Shown piece by piece: positions 8,569 through 17,705 of a stretch of DNA of 64,000 nt. Position numbers and translations under genes: made by a program. Within the stretch, counting starts at the first letter, position 1, and every line of letters begins with the position of its first letter. This DNA is from Afifellaceae bacterium (GTDB lineage Bacteria; Pseudomonadota; Alphaproteobacteria; Rhizobiales; Afifellaceae). The stretch spans positions 1-64,000 of the forward strand of contig JANQKG010000045.1 in the NCBI GenBank assembly GCA_028281235.1, written 5' to 3'. The notes beneath the pieces were generated by a model. It was not told the DNA's origin and searched no databases. It saw nothing but the letters and a program-made list of their open reading frames with translations.

Positions 8569-8627
8569 CTTGGTCGCAGGTGCAGTGAGTTGTAACAGTG
8601 ATAGTGGATGAGGGCGTGGGAAACGGG

Positions 8628-9200
8628 ATGGCTCCCGATCCGCGATGGCTGGAGATTCTCAAAGCGAGCGGGTGGCAGAACGCCGCCATCGCTGTCGCTT
8701 GCGGTTTGCTACTATTGACGTCGTCTTGGGAGTGGTTGCCGCCGCTACCGCCCCTAGTGACCATCGCTGCGGCGTTCGGTGTGCTCCTCTTCGGGTGCCT
8801 CGCACTAGCGAGCATGGCCAGTGCGGCCCTTCGCTTCTTTCCTGTCGGCATATGGATAGTCCACTACGTCAACCGACGGCGCGATCAGCGCGACGTGCGC
8901 GACTACATCTCGCACATGACAGAAAAGGAGCGCGAGATCATCGCCTACCTGCTTGCGAAGAACCAGAAAACGTTCACCGCTGCGTTGGATGGTGGACATG
9001 CTGCAACACTAATATCCCGGCAGATCGTCGTTCGCGCGCTCGCGCCCGGGCAGGTGTCCTCACAAGAGGACACGCCGTTTGCGATTCCCGATCATGTATG
9101 GACAGTGTTGGCAGCGCATCGTGATCAGTTCCCTTACACACCGTCACCCAGCGGTGAGGCAGAGCCACACCCCTGGCGTATCAATTGGATGGCGAGATAG
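8628..9200 (+). CDS. Superinfection-exclusion protein B (SieB)-like membrane protein
   Basis: The N-terminal third holds two membrane helices (VACGLLLLTSS.. and TIAAAFGVLLFGCLALASM). A cytoplasmic domain follows that opens with YISHMTEKEREIIAYLLAKN and closes with FAIPDHVWTVLAAH. The order of two helices, an L/MTxxE+ segment and a xxxVWxxL ending fits the SieB family, whose phage member makes lysogens abort infection by related phages. Bacterial homologues are common and mostly uncharacterised, so a phage-exclusion role here is inference. The ATG at 8628 gives 190 residues; an in-frame GTG at 8598 would add ten. The gene lies in an accessory patch next to the 3' end of tRNA-Gln. Confidence 0.68.
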   Translation: MAPDPRWLEILKASGWQNAAIAVACGLLLLTSSWEWLPPLPPLVTIAAAFGVLLFGCLALASMASAALRFFPVGIWIVHYVNRRRDQRDVRDYISHMTEKEREIIAYLLAKNQKTFTAALDGGHAATLISRQIVVRALAPGQVSSQEDTPFAIPDHVWTVLAAHRDQFPYTPSPSGEAEPHPWRINWMAR

Positions 9201-9205
9201 GGTCG

Positions 9206-9379
9206 ATGCTTTGGGTCGTTGGCGCTTTCCTCTCCGTGTTGCTCTTCATTGCTTTTCCGCAGCTCCGTGCGCTTTTGGGAATCGCTGGGCAAGGGAGTTC
9301 GGCATCTACTGCGATGTGGAAGCATGCAGCCCGCGAATTTGCGGCTAGTCTGCGAATAGCCATCCGAGCTCTCCGCTAG
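9206..9379 (+). CDS. Possible small single-pass membrane protein
   Basis: This is a 57-residue frame starting MLWVVGAFLSVLLFIAFPQL, a single hydrophobic helix, followed by a basic amphipathic tail (REFAASLRIAIRALR). It begins six bases after the SieB-like stop; an in-frame TTG at 9185 would overlap that stop. The helix-plus-basic-tail pattern suits a real small protein, but there is no clear ribosome site and I recognise no family. Confidence 0.35.
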   Translation: MLWVVGAFLSVLLFIAFPQLRALLGIAGQGSSASTAMWKHAAREFAASLRIAIRALR

Positions 9380-9391
9380 CACGTTGAAAAC

Positions 9392-9465
9392 TGGCTGGGG
9401 GACTAGGATTCGAACCTAGACTGACGGAGTCAGAGTCCGTAGTTCTACCATTAAACTATCCCCCA
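9392..9465 (-). tRNA. tRNA-Gln (CTG anticodon)
   Basis: The reverse complement folds as a complete cloverleaf. Acceptor arms are TGGGGGA and TCCCCCA, the D arm contains AATGGTAGAAC, the anticodon stem ACGGA/TCCGT encloses CTCTGAC (anticodon CTG), the T arm is TAGGTTCGAATCCTA, and a G discriminator and encoded CCA follow. The SieB-like and small membrane genes lie just beyond its 3' end, the usual side for integrated DNA. Confidence 0.96.
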
Positions 9466-9649
9466 CCAATCAGGCAGGCCGTGCTGCGATTTGGTCGGTT
9501 GCGTCGGCGTTGTCAAGCTGCGGCCGCCTGACGAGCGCACCGCCAGAGTTCCGGCCGCCGCCGTTTGCCTCAAATCGGCCGAGCGCCTATCCTGCCTTCA
9601 ACGCGATGAGGGCGCGGCTTGCCGTGTCCTCCAAAGAGCGAGCGGATTG

Positions 9650-10882
9650 ATGGTCAAGGGCCCGGACTCGGCTCAGCCGACGTCTAAGCCCGGTTCGGCC
9701 ACGGATGAAGCGGCGCAGCCGATGCGGCCCGATCCAGCGATGGCGGCCGCAGGCGCGCCGGCGTCCCTGCCGTCTGCCCACCCCGCCGGCCAGGCCGGCG
9801 CGGATGGCGACGGCGCGAGGCGAGGAGCCGGGAGGAGGAGCGGCCGCCGGTGGCGGCGCGGGCGCGGGCCGTTCTATGCCGCACTCGATCTCGGCACCAA
9901 CAATTGCCGGCTCCTGATTGCCGAGCCGGCGGGCGACACCTTCCGCGTCGTCGATTCCTTCTCGCGCATCGTCCGGCTGGGCGAGGGGGTGTCGCAGAGC
10001 GGATTGCTGCGCGACGAAGCAATGGAGCGGGCGATCGGCGCGCTGCGCATCTGCAGCCGCAAGATGGAGAACCGCACGATCGCCGGCGCGCGGCTCATCG
10101 CAACCCAGGCCTGCCGCGCGGCCGACAACGGTGACCACTTTCTCACGCGCGTGCGCGAGGAGACCGGCCTGGAGCTGGAAGTCGTGGACCAGCGCACCGA
10201 GGCGCAGCTTGCCGCGGAGGGGTGCTTCTCGCTGCTTGATCCGCAGGCCGATGGCGCCGTGCTCTTCGATATCGGCGGCGGGTCGTCGGAGATCGTGTGG
10301 ATCGACAAGCGCCGCCGCAGGCGCGGGCTCATGCGCGCCTGGGTGTCGCTTCCCGTCGGCGTGGTGACGCTTGCCGAGCGCTTCGGCGGCACCGATGTCG
10401 GCGAGGCGGATTTTGAGGCGATGGTGGAGCATGTGCGCGGCGAGTTTCACCGCTTCCGCGCCCGCGACGGGCTGAAGCAGGCCGTGGCGGATCGGCCCTT
10501 TCACTTCCTCGGCACATCGGGCACCGTGACGACGCTCGCCGGCGTACATCTTGATTTGCCGCGCTATGATCGGCGTCGCGTCGACGGCCTATGGATGGAA
10601 GAAAGCGACATTGAGCGGATGATGCAAAAGATCCGCAACATGGATTTCGCCGCGCGCAGCCGTAATCCGTGCATCGGCCACGAGCGCGCCGACCTGGTGC
10701 TCGGTGGCTGTGCGGTGTTCGAAGCGATCCGCCGCGAATGGCCGTGTCGCCGCCTGCGTGTCGCCGACCGAGGGCTCAGGGAAGGCATGCTGGTGCGCCT
10801 GATGCGCGCCGATGGCCATCTTCGCGGCCGCCGCAAGTTCGGCCCACACGCCGCAATGCGCCCTGCCTCGCCGCAGCAATGA
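9650..10882 (+). CDS. ppx: Ppx/GppA-family exopolyphosphatase / pppGpp phosphatase
   Basis: The ASKHA-fold phosphatase domain begins with [18 protein letters not shown] (phosphate 1 loop). It continues through the LGEGV segment, an [11 protein letters not shown] region, the phosphate 2 loop [15 protein letters not shown] and the [14 protein letters not shown] adenosine-type motif. The family releases phosphate from polyphosphate or converts pppGpp to ppGpp; sequence alone does not separate the two. The first 75 or so residues are low-complexity Ala/Gly/Arg-rich and poorly conserved, so the start is uncertain. ATG 9650 is chosen over an earlier frame opening at 9491. Its stop overlaps the rlmE start as ATGA, which points to an operon. 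Confidence 0.88.
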   Translation: MVKGPDSAQPTSKPGSATDEAAQPMRPDPAMAAAGAPASLPSAHPAGQAGADGDGARRGAGRRSGRRWRRGRGPFYAALDLGTNNCRLLIAEPAGDTFRVVDSFSRIVRLGEGVSQSGLLRDEAMERAIGALRICSRKMENRTIAGARLIATQACRAADNGDHFLTRVREETGLELEVVDQRTEAQLAAEGCFSLLDPQADGAVLFDIGGGSSEIVWIDKRRRRRGLMRAWVSLPVGVVTLAERFGGTDVGEADFEAMVEHVRGEFHRFRARDGLKQAVADRPFHFLGTSGTVTTLAGVHLDLPRYDRRRVDGLWMEESDIERMMQKIRNMDFAARSRNPCIGHERADLVLGGCAVFEAIRREWPCRRLRVADRGLREGMLVRLMRADGHLRGRRKFGPHAAMRPASPQQ

Positions 10883-11577
10883 AGACGCGTGGCGGGTCCG
10901 GCCATAGGACGCTGCGCAAACGCGTGAAGACTGCCCGCCGCCGCAAGGCGTCCTCGCAGCGCTGGCTGGAGCGGCAGCTCAACGATCCCTATGTCGCGCG
11001 CTCCAAAGAGGAAGGCTACCGCTCGCGAGCCGCCTATAAGCTGATGGAGATGGACGACCGCTTCCGCCTGTTGAAGCGCGGCGCGCGTGTCGTCGATCTG
11101 GGCGCAGCGCCCGGCGGCTGGTCGCAGGTCGCTGCGGCGCGCGTCGGCTCCAGCGATGAAGAACCGCTGGTCGTGGCACTGGATTACCTGGCCATGGACC
11201 CGCTGCCGGGCGTGGTCGTGCTTGAGCTCGACTTTCTCGACCAAGCGGCACCGGCCGCCATCCGCGACGCGCTCGGCGACGAAAGAGCGGACGTCGTGCT
11301 CTCCGACATGGCCGCACCCACGACGGGCCACAAGGCCACCGACCATCTGCGCATTATGGCGCTTACGGAAAGTGCTGCCGACTTTGCCGGCGAGGTGCTG
11401 AAGCCCGGCGGCGCGTTCCTCGCCAAGGTTTTTCGCGGCGGCACGGAGCACAATCTGCTCGCTTCGTTGAAGCGCGACTTCACCAAGGTCCAGCACGTCA
11501 AGCCGCCGGCCAGCCGCGCCGACAGCGCCGAGCTTTACCTTTTGGCGACGGGGTTTCGCGGCGGCGAGAAGGAATAG
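10879..11577 (+). CDS. rlmE: 23S rRNA (uridine-2'-O-)-methyltransferase RlmE (FtsJ)
   Basis: RlmE methylates the 2'-O of a uridine in the 23S rRNA A-loop during late 50S assembly. The 232-residue protein has the SAM-binding motif [15 protein letters not shown] and the K-D-K-E catalytic tetrad: Lys in [11 protein letters not shown], Asp in [13 protein letters not shown], Lys in [10 protein letters not shown] and Glu in [10 protein letters not shown]. The Arg/Lys-rich N-terminus suits RNA binding. The ATG at 10879 overlaps the ppx stop codon, so the two are probably co-translated. Confidence 0.95.
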   Translation: MKTRGGSGHRTLRKRVKTARRRKASSQRWLERQLNDPYVARSKEEGYRSRAAYKLMEMDDRFRLLKRGARVVDLGAAPGGWSQVAAARVGSSDEEPLVVALDYLAMDPLPGVVVLELDFLDQAAPAAIRDALGDERADVVLSDMAAPTTGHKATDHLRIMALTESAADFAGEVLKPGGAFLAKVFRGGTEHNLLASLKRDFTKVQHVKPPASRADSAELYLLATGFRGGEKE

Positions 11578-11709
11578 CGCCGCTGCGTCGTCTCGAGGCG
11601 TTCCCAAGGCGTAGAGGGCGTGTTAAGCACCCGCGCCAATCCCAGAGCCGATTCCCTGTGATGCGGCCCTCAGCGGCCCGCTTTCGGCTACCCGTTTCGG
11701 AGGCTTGGC

Positions 11710-13212
11710 ATGGCCAAAATCATCGACGTCGTCACTGGCCGCGAGGCGCTCACCTTTGACGACGTGCTCCTGCGGCCCGGGCGCTCCGAAGTGCTGCCGG
11801 CGGAGACCGATATCTCCACCAAGCTGACGCGGTCGATCAGTCTCAATTTGCCGATCCTCTCCGCTGCCATGGATACGGTGACGGAAGCACGCCTTGCCAT
11901 CGCGCTCGCCCAGGCCGGCGGCATGGGCGTCATCCACCGCAATCTCGAACCGGACGCCCAGGCGGAGGAAGTGCGTCAGGTGAAGAAGTTCGAGTCCGGC
12001 ATGGTCGTGAACCCCGTGGTGATCGGGCCGGACGCGCCGCTCTCAGATGCGCTGCAGGTGATGAAGGAATACGGCATATCCGGTATCCCCGTCGTCGCCG
12101 GCGGCGGCAATGGCGGCCAGGCCACCGGCAAGCTTGTCGGCATCCTCACCAATCGTGATGTGCGCTTCGCCTCCGATCCGCAGCAAAAAGTGTCGGAGCT
12201 GATGACGCACGAGAACCTCATCTGTGTGCGCGAGAACGTAAGCCAGGACGAAGCAAAGCGGCTGCTGCATCAACATCGCATCGAGAAGCTGTTGGTCGTC
12301 GACGACCACCAGAACTGTATCGGGCTCATCACCGTGAAGGACATTGAAAAGGCGCGCCTCAATCCGTTCGCCTGCAAGGACGATCAGGGCCGGCTCCGCG
12401 TCGCCGCGGCGACGGCCGTCGGCGACAAGGGTTTGGCGCGCACCGAGCGCCTGCTCGACGCCGATTGCGACGTGATCGTCGTCGACACCGCGCACGGCCA
12501 CTCGGAGATGGTGCTGGAGACGGTCGCCGCGGTGAAGCGCCTGTCGAACGAGACGCAGGTACTCGCCGGCAACGTAGCAACCGGCGACGCCGCGCGCGCG
12601 CTGATCGACATGGGCGCCGACGCCGTCAAGGTCGGCATCGGCCCGGGCTCCATCTGCACGACGCGCGTGATCGCCGGTGTCGGCGTGCCGCAGCTCACTG
12701 CGCTGATGGACGTGGTGGCGGCCGCCGAAAGCGCCGGCGTGCCGGCGGTCGCGGACGGCGGCATCAAATTTTCCGGTGACCTTGCCAAGGCGATCGCCGC
12801 CGGCGCCTCGGCCGCCATGGTGGGGGGGCTGCTCGCCGGAACGGAGGAGAGCCCCGGCGAGGTCTATCTCTATCAGGGCCGATCGTACAAGGCCTATCGC
12901 GGCATGGGCTCCGTCGGCGCCATGGCGCGCGGCTCGGCCGACCGCTACTTCCAGGCGGAGATCCGCGACTCGCTGAAGCTCGTGCCGGAGGGCGTGGAAG
13001 GGCAAGTGCCTTACAAGGGCCCGGCCGCCAACGTCCTGCATCAGCTTGCCGGCGGATTGCGTTCCGCCATGGGCTATGTCGGCGCAAAGTCGCTGGATGA
13101 GCTTCGCCACAAAGCGGAGTTCATCCGCATCTCCGGCTCCGCCTGGCGGGAGAGTCACGCCCACAACGTCACCATCACCCGCGAGAGCCCGAACTACCCC
13201 GGCGGCAGCTAG
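11710..13212 (+). CDS. guaB: Inosine-5'-monophosphate dehydrogenase
   Basis: GuaB oxidises IMP to XMP with NAD+, the committed step of GMP synthesis. The 500-residue protein has the N-terminal barrel segment [18 protein letters not shown] and two CBS domains inserted at about residues 95-215 ([34 protein letters not shown]). The catalytic loop [11 protein letters not shown] carries the nucleophile Cys316, and the IMP-binding DGGI and GTEESPGE segments follow. The TAG stop is the first codon of repeat copy C. Confidence 0.97.
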   Translation: MAKIIDVVTGREALTFDDVLLRPGRSEVLPAETDISTKLTRSISLNLPILSAAMDTVTEARLAIALAQAGGMGVIHRNLEPDAQAEEVRQVKKFESGMVVNPVVIGPDAPLSDALQVMKEYGISGIPVVAGGGNGGQATGKLVGILTNRDVRFASDPQQKVSELMTHENLICVRENVSQDEAKRLLHQHRIEKLLVVDDHQNCIGLITVKDIEKARLNPFACKDDQGRLRVAAATAVGDKGLARTERLLDADCDVIVVDTAHGHSEMVLETVAAVKRLSNETQVLAGNVATGDAARALIDMGADAVKVGIGPGSICTTRVIAGVGVPQLTALMDVVAAAESAGVPAVADGGIKFSGDLAKAIAAGASAAMVGGLLAGTEESPGEVYLYQGRSYKAYRGMGSVGAMARGSADRYFQAEIRDSLKLVPEGVEGQVPYKGPAANVLHQLAGGLRSAMGYVGAKSLDELRHKAEFIRISGSAWRESHAHNVTITRESPNYPGGS

Positions 13213-13548
13213 AGCATGATCCCGAAAAGTGGGAACCGGTTTTCGGATAAGATCATGCTCCAGCAAAGACTCATGATCCCGAAAAGCATGCCGCCGGAAT
13301 CCGATAAGACCCCGATCCGGGGTGGCTCCCGGTTTCCCGCCTTCGCGACGCCTGCTTCGGCAGGCGATGATGTCCCCGGATTACGCTTCGCTCCATCCGG
13401 GCTACGATACACCGACGACGCTGCATTCGTAGCCCGCATGGAGCGCAAGCGAAATGCGGGGGAGGGCGACGCACGGTCGGATAGGATCAGGTTCAATCAA
13501 AGAGACAGAGCCTCCTTTCCCGATTCAATCAGAATGGACGAGGCTCTA
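13210..13548. repeat. TAGAGC-type palindromic repeat, copy C, with nested second repeat
   Basis: The element starts on the guaB stop with TAGAGCATGATCCCGAAAAG and ends in the same type of terminal hairpin (about 13504-13548, arms AGAGCC and GGCTCT). Two ATGATCCCGAAAAG modules are present, as in copy B. A different repeat, the CCGGATTACGCTTCGCTCC / GTAGCCCGCATGGAGCG hairpin pair at about 13374-13460, interrupts it. This explains the whole gap between guaB and the MAPEG gene. Confidence 0.85.
13374..13460. repeat. TAGCCCGGATGAAGCG-type repeat nested in copy C
   Basis: The left part reads CCGGATTACGCTTCGCTCC and GGGCTAC, and the right part GTAGCCCGCATGGAGCGCAAG with GAAATGCGGG. The same two hairpin modules frame the long repeats at 40524-40751 and 40770-41024, where the phrase is GTAGCCCGGATGAAGCGAAG and GCATTTCGCTTACGCTCC. 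Each forms a short hairpin by itself. Confidence 0.8.
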
Positions 13549-13555
13549 GGTCGCA

Positions 13556-13975
13556 ATGGTTGAGGCCTTTCTTCTTCCGCTGATACTGCACATCGCTTGG
13601 ATCGGCTGGCTCTACGCCTGGCTGACGATTGCGCGCTATCCGGCGGTCTGGGGGCGGGGCGCACGGGACTCTGATGCTGCGCGGGCGGACGAATTGCAGC
13701 CGCAGGCCGGCCTCCTCGCCGCCAACCTCGCCAACCAGTTCGAGCTCACGCCGCTGGCGTGGTTCTGCGCGCTTGCCTTGCTGTATTTCGATGCGGTGAC
13801 GGCCGTCGATGTCGCCGCGGCGTGGCTGTTCCTTGTCGGGCGCATTATCCACTCATTGGTGCATGTCTTCGCCGACAACATTCGGCTGCGCGGTATCGTC
13901 TTCATGATCAACGCCGCCGGCGTGGCAGTGCTGGTCGTGCATCTCGCCTGGCTGGTTCTTGCCGGGGGTGGTTGA
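13556..13975 (+). CDS. MAPEG-family membrane protein
   Basis: The 139-residue protein has four hydrophobic helices. The first two are LLPLILHIAWIGWLYAWLTI and, after a polar loop with RADELQPQAGLLAANLANQFELTPLAW, a second pair holding LFLVGRIIHSLVHVFADNIRLRG. The N-Q-F-E..P pattern and the RxxHxxVH segment are typical of MAPEG proteins, whose best-known members are membrane glutathione transferases or eicosanoid enzymes; bacterial roles are mostly unknown. The stop overlaps the next gene's start (TGATG), so it is probably translated with the rRNA methyltransferase. Confidence 0.82.
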   Translation: MVEAFLLPLILHIAWIGWLYAWLTIARYPAVWGRGARDSDAARADELQPQAGLLAANLANQFELTPLAWFCALALLYFDAVTAVDVAAAWLFLVGRIIHSLVHVFADNIRLRGIVFMINAAGVAVLVVHLAWLVLAGGG

Positions 13976-15264
13976 TGCGCCTGCCCGGAATGATCGCGGC
14001 AGCCGCCGAGGTGCTGGCCGATATCGAGACGCGGCATCGCCCGGCAGGCGACGCGCTGAAAGATTGGGGCGTCTCGCATCGCTTCGCCGGCTCCGGCGAT
14101 CGCGCGGCCATCGGCAATCTCGTCTATGACGCGTTGCGCCGCCGCGCCTCCATCGCCTGGCGCATCGGCGGCGACACGCCGTGGCATCTGGCGGTCGGTG
14201 CGGCGGTGCTCTCCTGGGGCAACGATCCGCGCGCGTTGAACAATGCGTTTCAAGATGACCGCCATGCGCCGGAGCCCATTCCAGACGACTTGATCCAACA
14301 CCTCGCAACGGCTCGGCTTGAAGACGCGCCGGATCACGTGCGCGCCGATCTGCCGGAATGGCTCGCGCCGCATTTTCAGTCGGCGTTCGGTGCGGACTGG
14401 ATCGCCGAGGGTGCCGCGTTGGCGAAGCGCCCGCCACTCGACCTCCGCGTCAACGCGCTGAAGACCGATCGCGACAAGGCGATGCGTCAGCTACAGCGCC
14501 TCGGCGCAGAGCCGACGCCGTTTTCGCCCGTCGGGCTTCGTATCGCGCCGTCCGACGGGAAGCGGCGGCATCCTAACGTGCAGGCGGAGGACGCGTTCCG
14601 CCGCGGGCGCATCGAGGTGCAGGACGAGGCGAGCCAGCTCTCAGCGCTGCTTGTGAATGCCAGGCCGGGCGAGCAGGTGCTCGACATGTGCGCCGGCGGT
14701 GGCGGCAAGACCTTGGCGCTCGCCGCCGCTATGGAGAACCGCGGACAGGTTTATGCGCATGATGCCGACAAGAACCGGCTGGCGCCGATCTATGAGCGGC
14801 TGAAGCGCGCCGGCGCGCGCAACGTGCAGGTGCTGCCGCCTGAGCGCTCCGCGCTTACTGATCTCGCGGATCGGATGGACCGTGTGCTTGTCGACGCGCC
14901 GTGCACGGGGACCGGGGTGTGGCGCCGCCGCCCGGACGCCAAATGGCGCGTCACGCCGGAGGCGTTGGCAAAACGCACAGCGGAGCAGGACATCGCGCTG
15001 AAGCAGGCCGCGATGTGCGTTCGGCCCGGCGGTTGTCTGATCTACGCCACCTGCTCGCTGCTGCCGCCGGAGAACGACGCGCGCGTGGCGGCATTCATCG
15101 CCGCACATCCGCGTTTTGCTCCGATCTCTGCGACGGAGCTTTGGCAGGCGGGCCTGCCTGAAATGTCGCCGCCGACAGTTCTTGCGCAAACGTCGATCCT
15201 CCTCAGCCCGCACCGGTCCGCAACCGATGGTTTCTTCGTGGCTGCGCTGCGTCGCCGGAGCTGA
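13975..15264 (+). CDS. RsmB/NOP2-family rRNA (cytosine-C5-)-methyltransferase
   Basis: This 429-residue SAM-dependent RNA m5C methyltransferase has an N-terminal NusB/RsmB-like helical region (about 1-150), a bridging PUA-like part, and the catalytic domain with VLDMCAGGGGKTLALAA for SAM. The two cysteines are C310 in VDAPCTGTG and the nucleophile C360 in IYATCSLLPPENDA. The arrangement fits 16S rRNA methyltransferases of the RsmB group, but the exact target base is not certain. The ATG at 13975 shares a base with the MAPEG stop; an open frame further upstream belongs to the MAPEG gene in another phase. Confidence 0.9.
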   Translation: MRLPGMIAAAAEVLADIETRHRPAGDALKDWGVSHRFAGSGDRAAIGNLVYDALRRRASIAWRIGGDTPWHLAVGAAVLSWGNDPRALNNAFQDDRHAPEPIPDDLIQHLATARLEDAPDHVRADLPEWLAPHFQSAFGADWIAEGAALAKRPPLDLRVNALKTDRDKAMRQLQRLGAEPTPFSPVGLRIAPSDGKRRHPNVQAEDAFRRGRIEVQDEASQLSALLVNARPGEQVLDMCAGGGGKTLALAAAMENRGQVYAHDADKNRLAPIYERLKRAGARNVQVLPPERSALTDLADRMDRVLVDAPCTGTGVWRRRPDAKWRVTPEALAKRTAEQDIALKQAAMCVRPGGCLIYATCSLLPPENDARVAAFIAAHPRFAPISATELWQAGLPEMSPPTVLAQTSILLSPHRSATDGFFVAALRRRS

Positions 15265-15343
15265 CGGGCGACTGAATTCCGTATCGGTTTGGCTTGCCGG
15301 TCAGCCGTGCGGCGGCTTAGGTGGCGACGCACAGGAGGACCTC

Positions 15344-16063
15344 ATGGCATCAGCAGAAACCACGTCGCAGTCGCAGCCGATCGCGCTTTATTACTGGCCG
15401 ACGCCGAACGGTTGGAAGATCACCATTCATCTGGAGGAGCTCGGCGTCCCCTACGAGGTGAAATACGTCGACATCGGCAAGGGCGAGCAATTCACGCCGG
15501 AATTCCTGGCGCTCTCGCCCAACAACCGCATGCCGGCGATCGTCGACCCCGAGGGGCCGGACGGCGCGCCGGTCTCGGTGTTCGAATCCGCCGCCATCAT
15601 GCTCTATCTCGGCCGCAAGTTCGGCCGTTTCTATCCGCTTGACGATGAACGCAAGCGCGTGGAGGTCGAGGAATGGCTGGCATGGCAGATCGCCAATGTC
15701 GGACCGGTCTTCGGGCACGACAACCACTTCCGCCATTACGCGCCGGAGAAGGTGCCCTACGCCATCAAGCGCTTCGGTGACGAGTCGCATCGTCTCTATG
15801 GCGTGCTGGACAAGCGCCTTGACGGGCGCGACTTCGTGGCCGGCGATTACTCCATCGCCGACATGGCGTTGATCGGCTGGGTCAAGGGCTACGAGCGGCG
15901 CGACATCGACATCGCCGAATTCCCCAACGTCAAACGCTGGATCGACACGATGCTGGCGCGCCCGGCCGTTGCGAAGGCACTGGAGATCGGTGCGGAGATG
16001 CGCAGCAACCTGGCGACCGATAAGGACGCGCAAAAGGTGCTCTTCGGGCAACGCGCACGCTGA
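15344..16063 (+). CDS. Glutathione S-transferase, YfcG/Ure2p-like
   Basis: The 239-residue protein has a thioredoxin-like N-terminal domain (YYWPTPNGWKITIHLEELGVPYEVKYVDI, with the NGWK turn of nu-class enzymes), the SPNNRMPAIVDPEG cis-Pro loop and the VFESAAIMLYLG glutathione-binding Glu-Ser pair. A helical C-terminal domain with YSIADMALIGWVKG, the N-capping box, follows. Nu-class members often show disulfide-bond reductase activity. An AGGAGG Shine-Dalgarno ends five bases before the ATG at 15344, so the longer upstream frame is rejected. Confidence 0.92.
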   Translation: MASAETTSQSQPIALYYWPTPNGWKITIHLEELGVPYEVKYVDIGKGEQFTPEFLALSPNNRMPAIVDPEGPDGAPVSVFESAAIMLYLGRKFGRFYPLDDERKRVEVEEWLAWQIANVGPVFGHDNHFRHYAPEKVPYAIKRFGDESHRLYGVLDKRLDGRDFVAGDYSIADMALIGWVKGYERRDIDIAEFPNVKRWIDTMLARPAVAKALEIGAEMRSNLATDKDAQKVLFGQRAR

Positions 16064-16346
16064 CGGTGCAAGCGCCGCGCATGAGCTGAGGCCTTTTTGC
16101 AACGCGGTGAATGAAATGCAAAAAACGCAGGTCTCGCAATCATCCGATCGAGACAAGAAAACTCAATGTTTGCAGTATGTTGCATAAAAAATCGCGCAAC
16201 CCGTAAACGCTTCATGAACCACTCGGTCACCGTCTGTTAAGCCGCGCTGTTAACGGTCGGTTTCGTCGAATGCGGAAGGTTTAGCCATTGGAGGCGGGCA
16301 TTGTGACCCGCCAGATAGTGGAACTGGGCAAGGGGAACGCAGTCAA
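16064..16346. other. Non-coding gap before the Sel1-type gene
   Basis: This stretch is AT-richer than its surroundings. It contains TTGCAACGC and TTGCATAAAAAATCGCGCAAC, and two TTAA boxes nine bases apart (about 16237-16253). An AAGGGGAA ribosome site precedes the next ATG. It probably holds the promoter of the Sel1-type gene, but no promoter can be fixed. Confidence 0.4.
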
Positions 16347-16595
16347 ATGAGCATGCAGTTTGAGACGAACGTTGTTGGCGAGATGCAGCAGAGCTTCTTT
16401 GAGCTTGGTCTGGCCTATTCCACCGGTCGTGAGGGGCAGGTCGACCTGATCGAGGCGCACAAATGGTTCAACATCGCCGCCGCGCGCGGTGACGAGGCCG
16501 CCGCGCAGCACCGCGAGGAGCTGGCGGGCGAGATGAGCCGCGAAGAGATCGCCGCCGCGCTGAAGGCCGCGCGGGAGTGGATCTCGCTGCATTAA
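16347..16595 (+). CDS. Small Sel1-repeat-like protein
   Basis: The 82-residue protein carries one Sel1-type helix pair, FELGLAYSTGREGQVDLIEAHKWFNIAAARGDEAAAQHREEL. It is flanked by a short N-terminus (MSMQFETNVVGEMQQS) and a charged helical C-terminus. The spacing of A/G/W residues matches a Sel1 repeat, which mediates protein contacts. Similar single-repeat proteins are frequent in Hyphomicrobiales and have no established role. The ATG at 16347 follows an AAGGGGAA site. The gene is monocistronic and faces the livM end. Confidence 0.75.
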   Translation: MSMQFETNVVGEMQQSFFELGLAYSTGREGQVDLIEAHKWFNIAAARGDEAAAQHREELAGEMSREEIAAALKAAREWISLH

Positions 16596-16610
16596 AGCTG
16601 CAGGCACCGC

Positions 16611-16680
16611 TCAACCTCCCTCTTGCGGGGAGGTCGAAATTCACAAGCCGCAGGCGCCGGGAATTTCGGGTGGGGGTAGC
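16611..16680. repeat. CCTCCCCCTTG / GGTCGAAATTC hairpin repeat, copy 1
   Basis: The copy reads CCTCCCTCTTGCGGGGAGG, then GTCGAAATTC and its inverted partner GAATTTCGGGTGGGGG. The hairpin lies between the converging Sel1-type gene and livM. Related copies are at 48752-48939 and 52531-52688. It could act as a bidirectional terminator, but it lacks a clean T-run. Confidence 0.75.
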
Positions 16681-16688
16681 GAGCACGC

Positions 16689-17705
16689 CTATCGCTTTGG
16701 CACGACCCGTCGCGTCAGCGCAAAGAGCTCCACGCCTGTCTTGTCCTTGACGTAGCCCCAAAGCCCCTTGGGCGCGCGCAGCATGACGGCGATGGCCACA
16801 AAGCCCAGCACCAGCAAATAGGTCGTGCCGAGATCGGCAAGCGTCTCGCGCAGGAGGAAGAAGATGATCGTGCCGATGATCGGCCCCTCGATCGTGCCGA
16901 TGCCGCCGATCACCACGATGAAGATGACGAAGGCGGTCCAGTCGTTCACGCTGAACGCTGCGTCCGGCGAGATGCGCAGCTTCTGCAGGAAGATCAGCGC
17001 GCCGACCGATGCCGTCAGCGCCGCACTGATCACATAGACGAAGAACTTGGTGCGCCAGATGTCGATGCCGAGGCTGGTGGCGGCGAGCTCGTTGTCGCGG
17101 ATGGCGGTGAGCGCCAGGCCACGCCGTGAGCGCAGCAGCATATAGACCATTGCAACGACCAGAACGGCGAGCCCCAGCGCCATCCAATACGTATAGGCTT
17201 CGCGCAGAGACCGGCTCGCCGCAATACCCTTGACGATGCCGGCGGGGAGGCTCGTGCCCGAGCCGCCGCCAAGCGCTGAGACCTGCGCGAAGACCAGCCG
17301 AAAAACCTCCGCCACCACCCATGTGCCGATGGCGAAATAGGCGCCGCGCAGCCGAAAGATCAGAACCGCGATGGGCACCGCAAGGGCCGCGCCGGCGGCC
17401 GCCGCCAGCGGGATCGCCGCCAAGGGCGGCACGCCGAAGAAGATCGTTGCGGCGAAGAGGAAATAGCCGCCGAGCCCGACGAAGGCCTGCTGGCCGACCG
17501 AGACCAGGCCTGCATAGCCCGCCAGCAGGTTCCACAGGCTCGCCAGCGCGACATAGAGGCAGATTTCGCTGATCAGCCGCATATCGGCGCGGCCTGCCCA
17601 CCATGGCGCGGCGATCAGGCCGATCAGCAGAAGCACGCCGATAAAGGCGGCGATCCGGCTGGCGGGCGACGCGCGGGCGACGATGTGATTGTCGGCGGCG
17701 CTCAT
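16689..17705 (-). CDS. livM: Branched-chain amino-acid-type ABC transporter permease LivM
   Basis: This 338-residue inner-membrane permease has about ten hydrophobic segments. Typical LivM features are GLVSVGQQAFVGLGGYFLFA in the first third, LRGAYFAIGTWVVAEVFRL, and the SRRGLALTAIRDNELAATSLGID cytoplasmic loop that couples to the ATPases. The C-terminal VIGGIGTIEGPIIGTIIFFLLRE follows. It pairs with LivH in the membrane. Its start overlaps the livH stop by four bases, so the genes are co-translated. Family members carry amino acids, amides, urea or aromatic acids; the substrate here is unknown. Confidence 0.93.
   Translation of the reverse strand: MSAADNHIVARASPASRIAAFIGVLLLIGLIAAPWWAGRADMRLISEICLYVALASLWNLLAGYAGLVSVGQQAFVGLGGYFLFAATIFFGVPPLAAIPLAAAAGAALAVPIAVLIFRLRGAYFAIGTWVVAEVFRLVFAQVSALGGGSGTSLPAGIVKGIAASRSLREAYTYWMALGLAVLVVAMVYMLLRSRRGLALTAIRDNELAATSLGIDIWRTKFFVYVISAALTASVGALIFLQKLRISPDAAFSVNDWTAFVIFIVVIGGIGTIEGPIIGTIIFFLLRETLADLGTTYLLVLGFVAIAVMLRAPKGLWGYVKDKTGVELFALTRRVVPKR

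Noticed and set aside
11578-11709. Possible riboswitch upstream of guaB
   Set aside because: No conserved purine-riboswitch core or clear folded structure could be traced by eye.
16237-16253. CtrA-like TTAA-N-TTAA site upstream of the Sel1-type gene
   Set aside because: The spacing is nine bases, not the seven of the CtrA consensus, and the flanking C is not at the right place.
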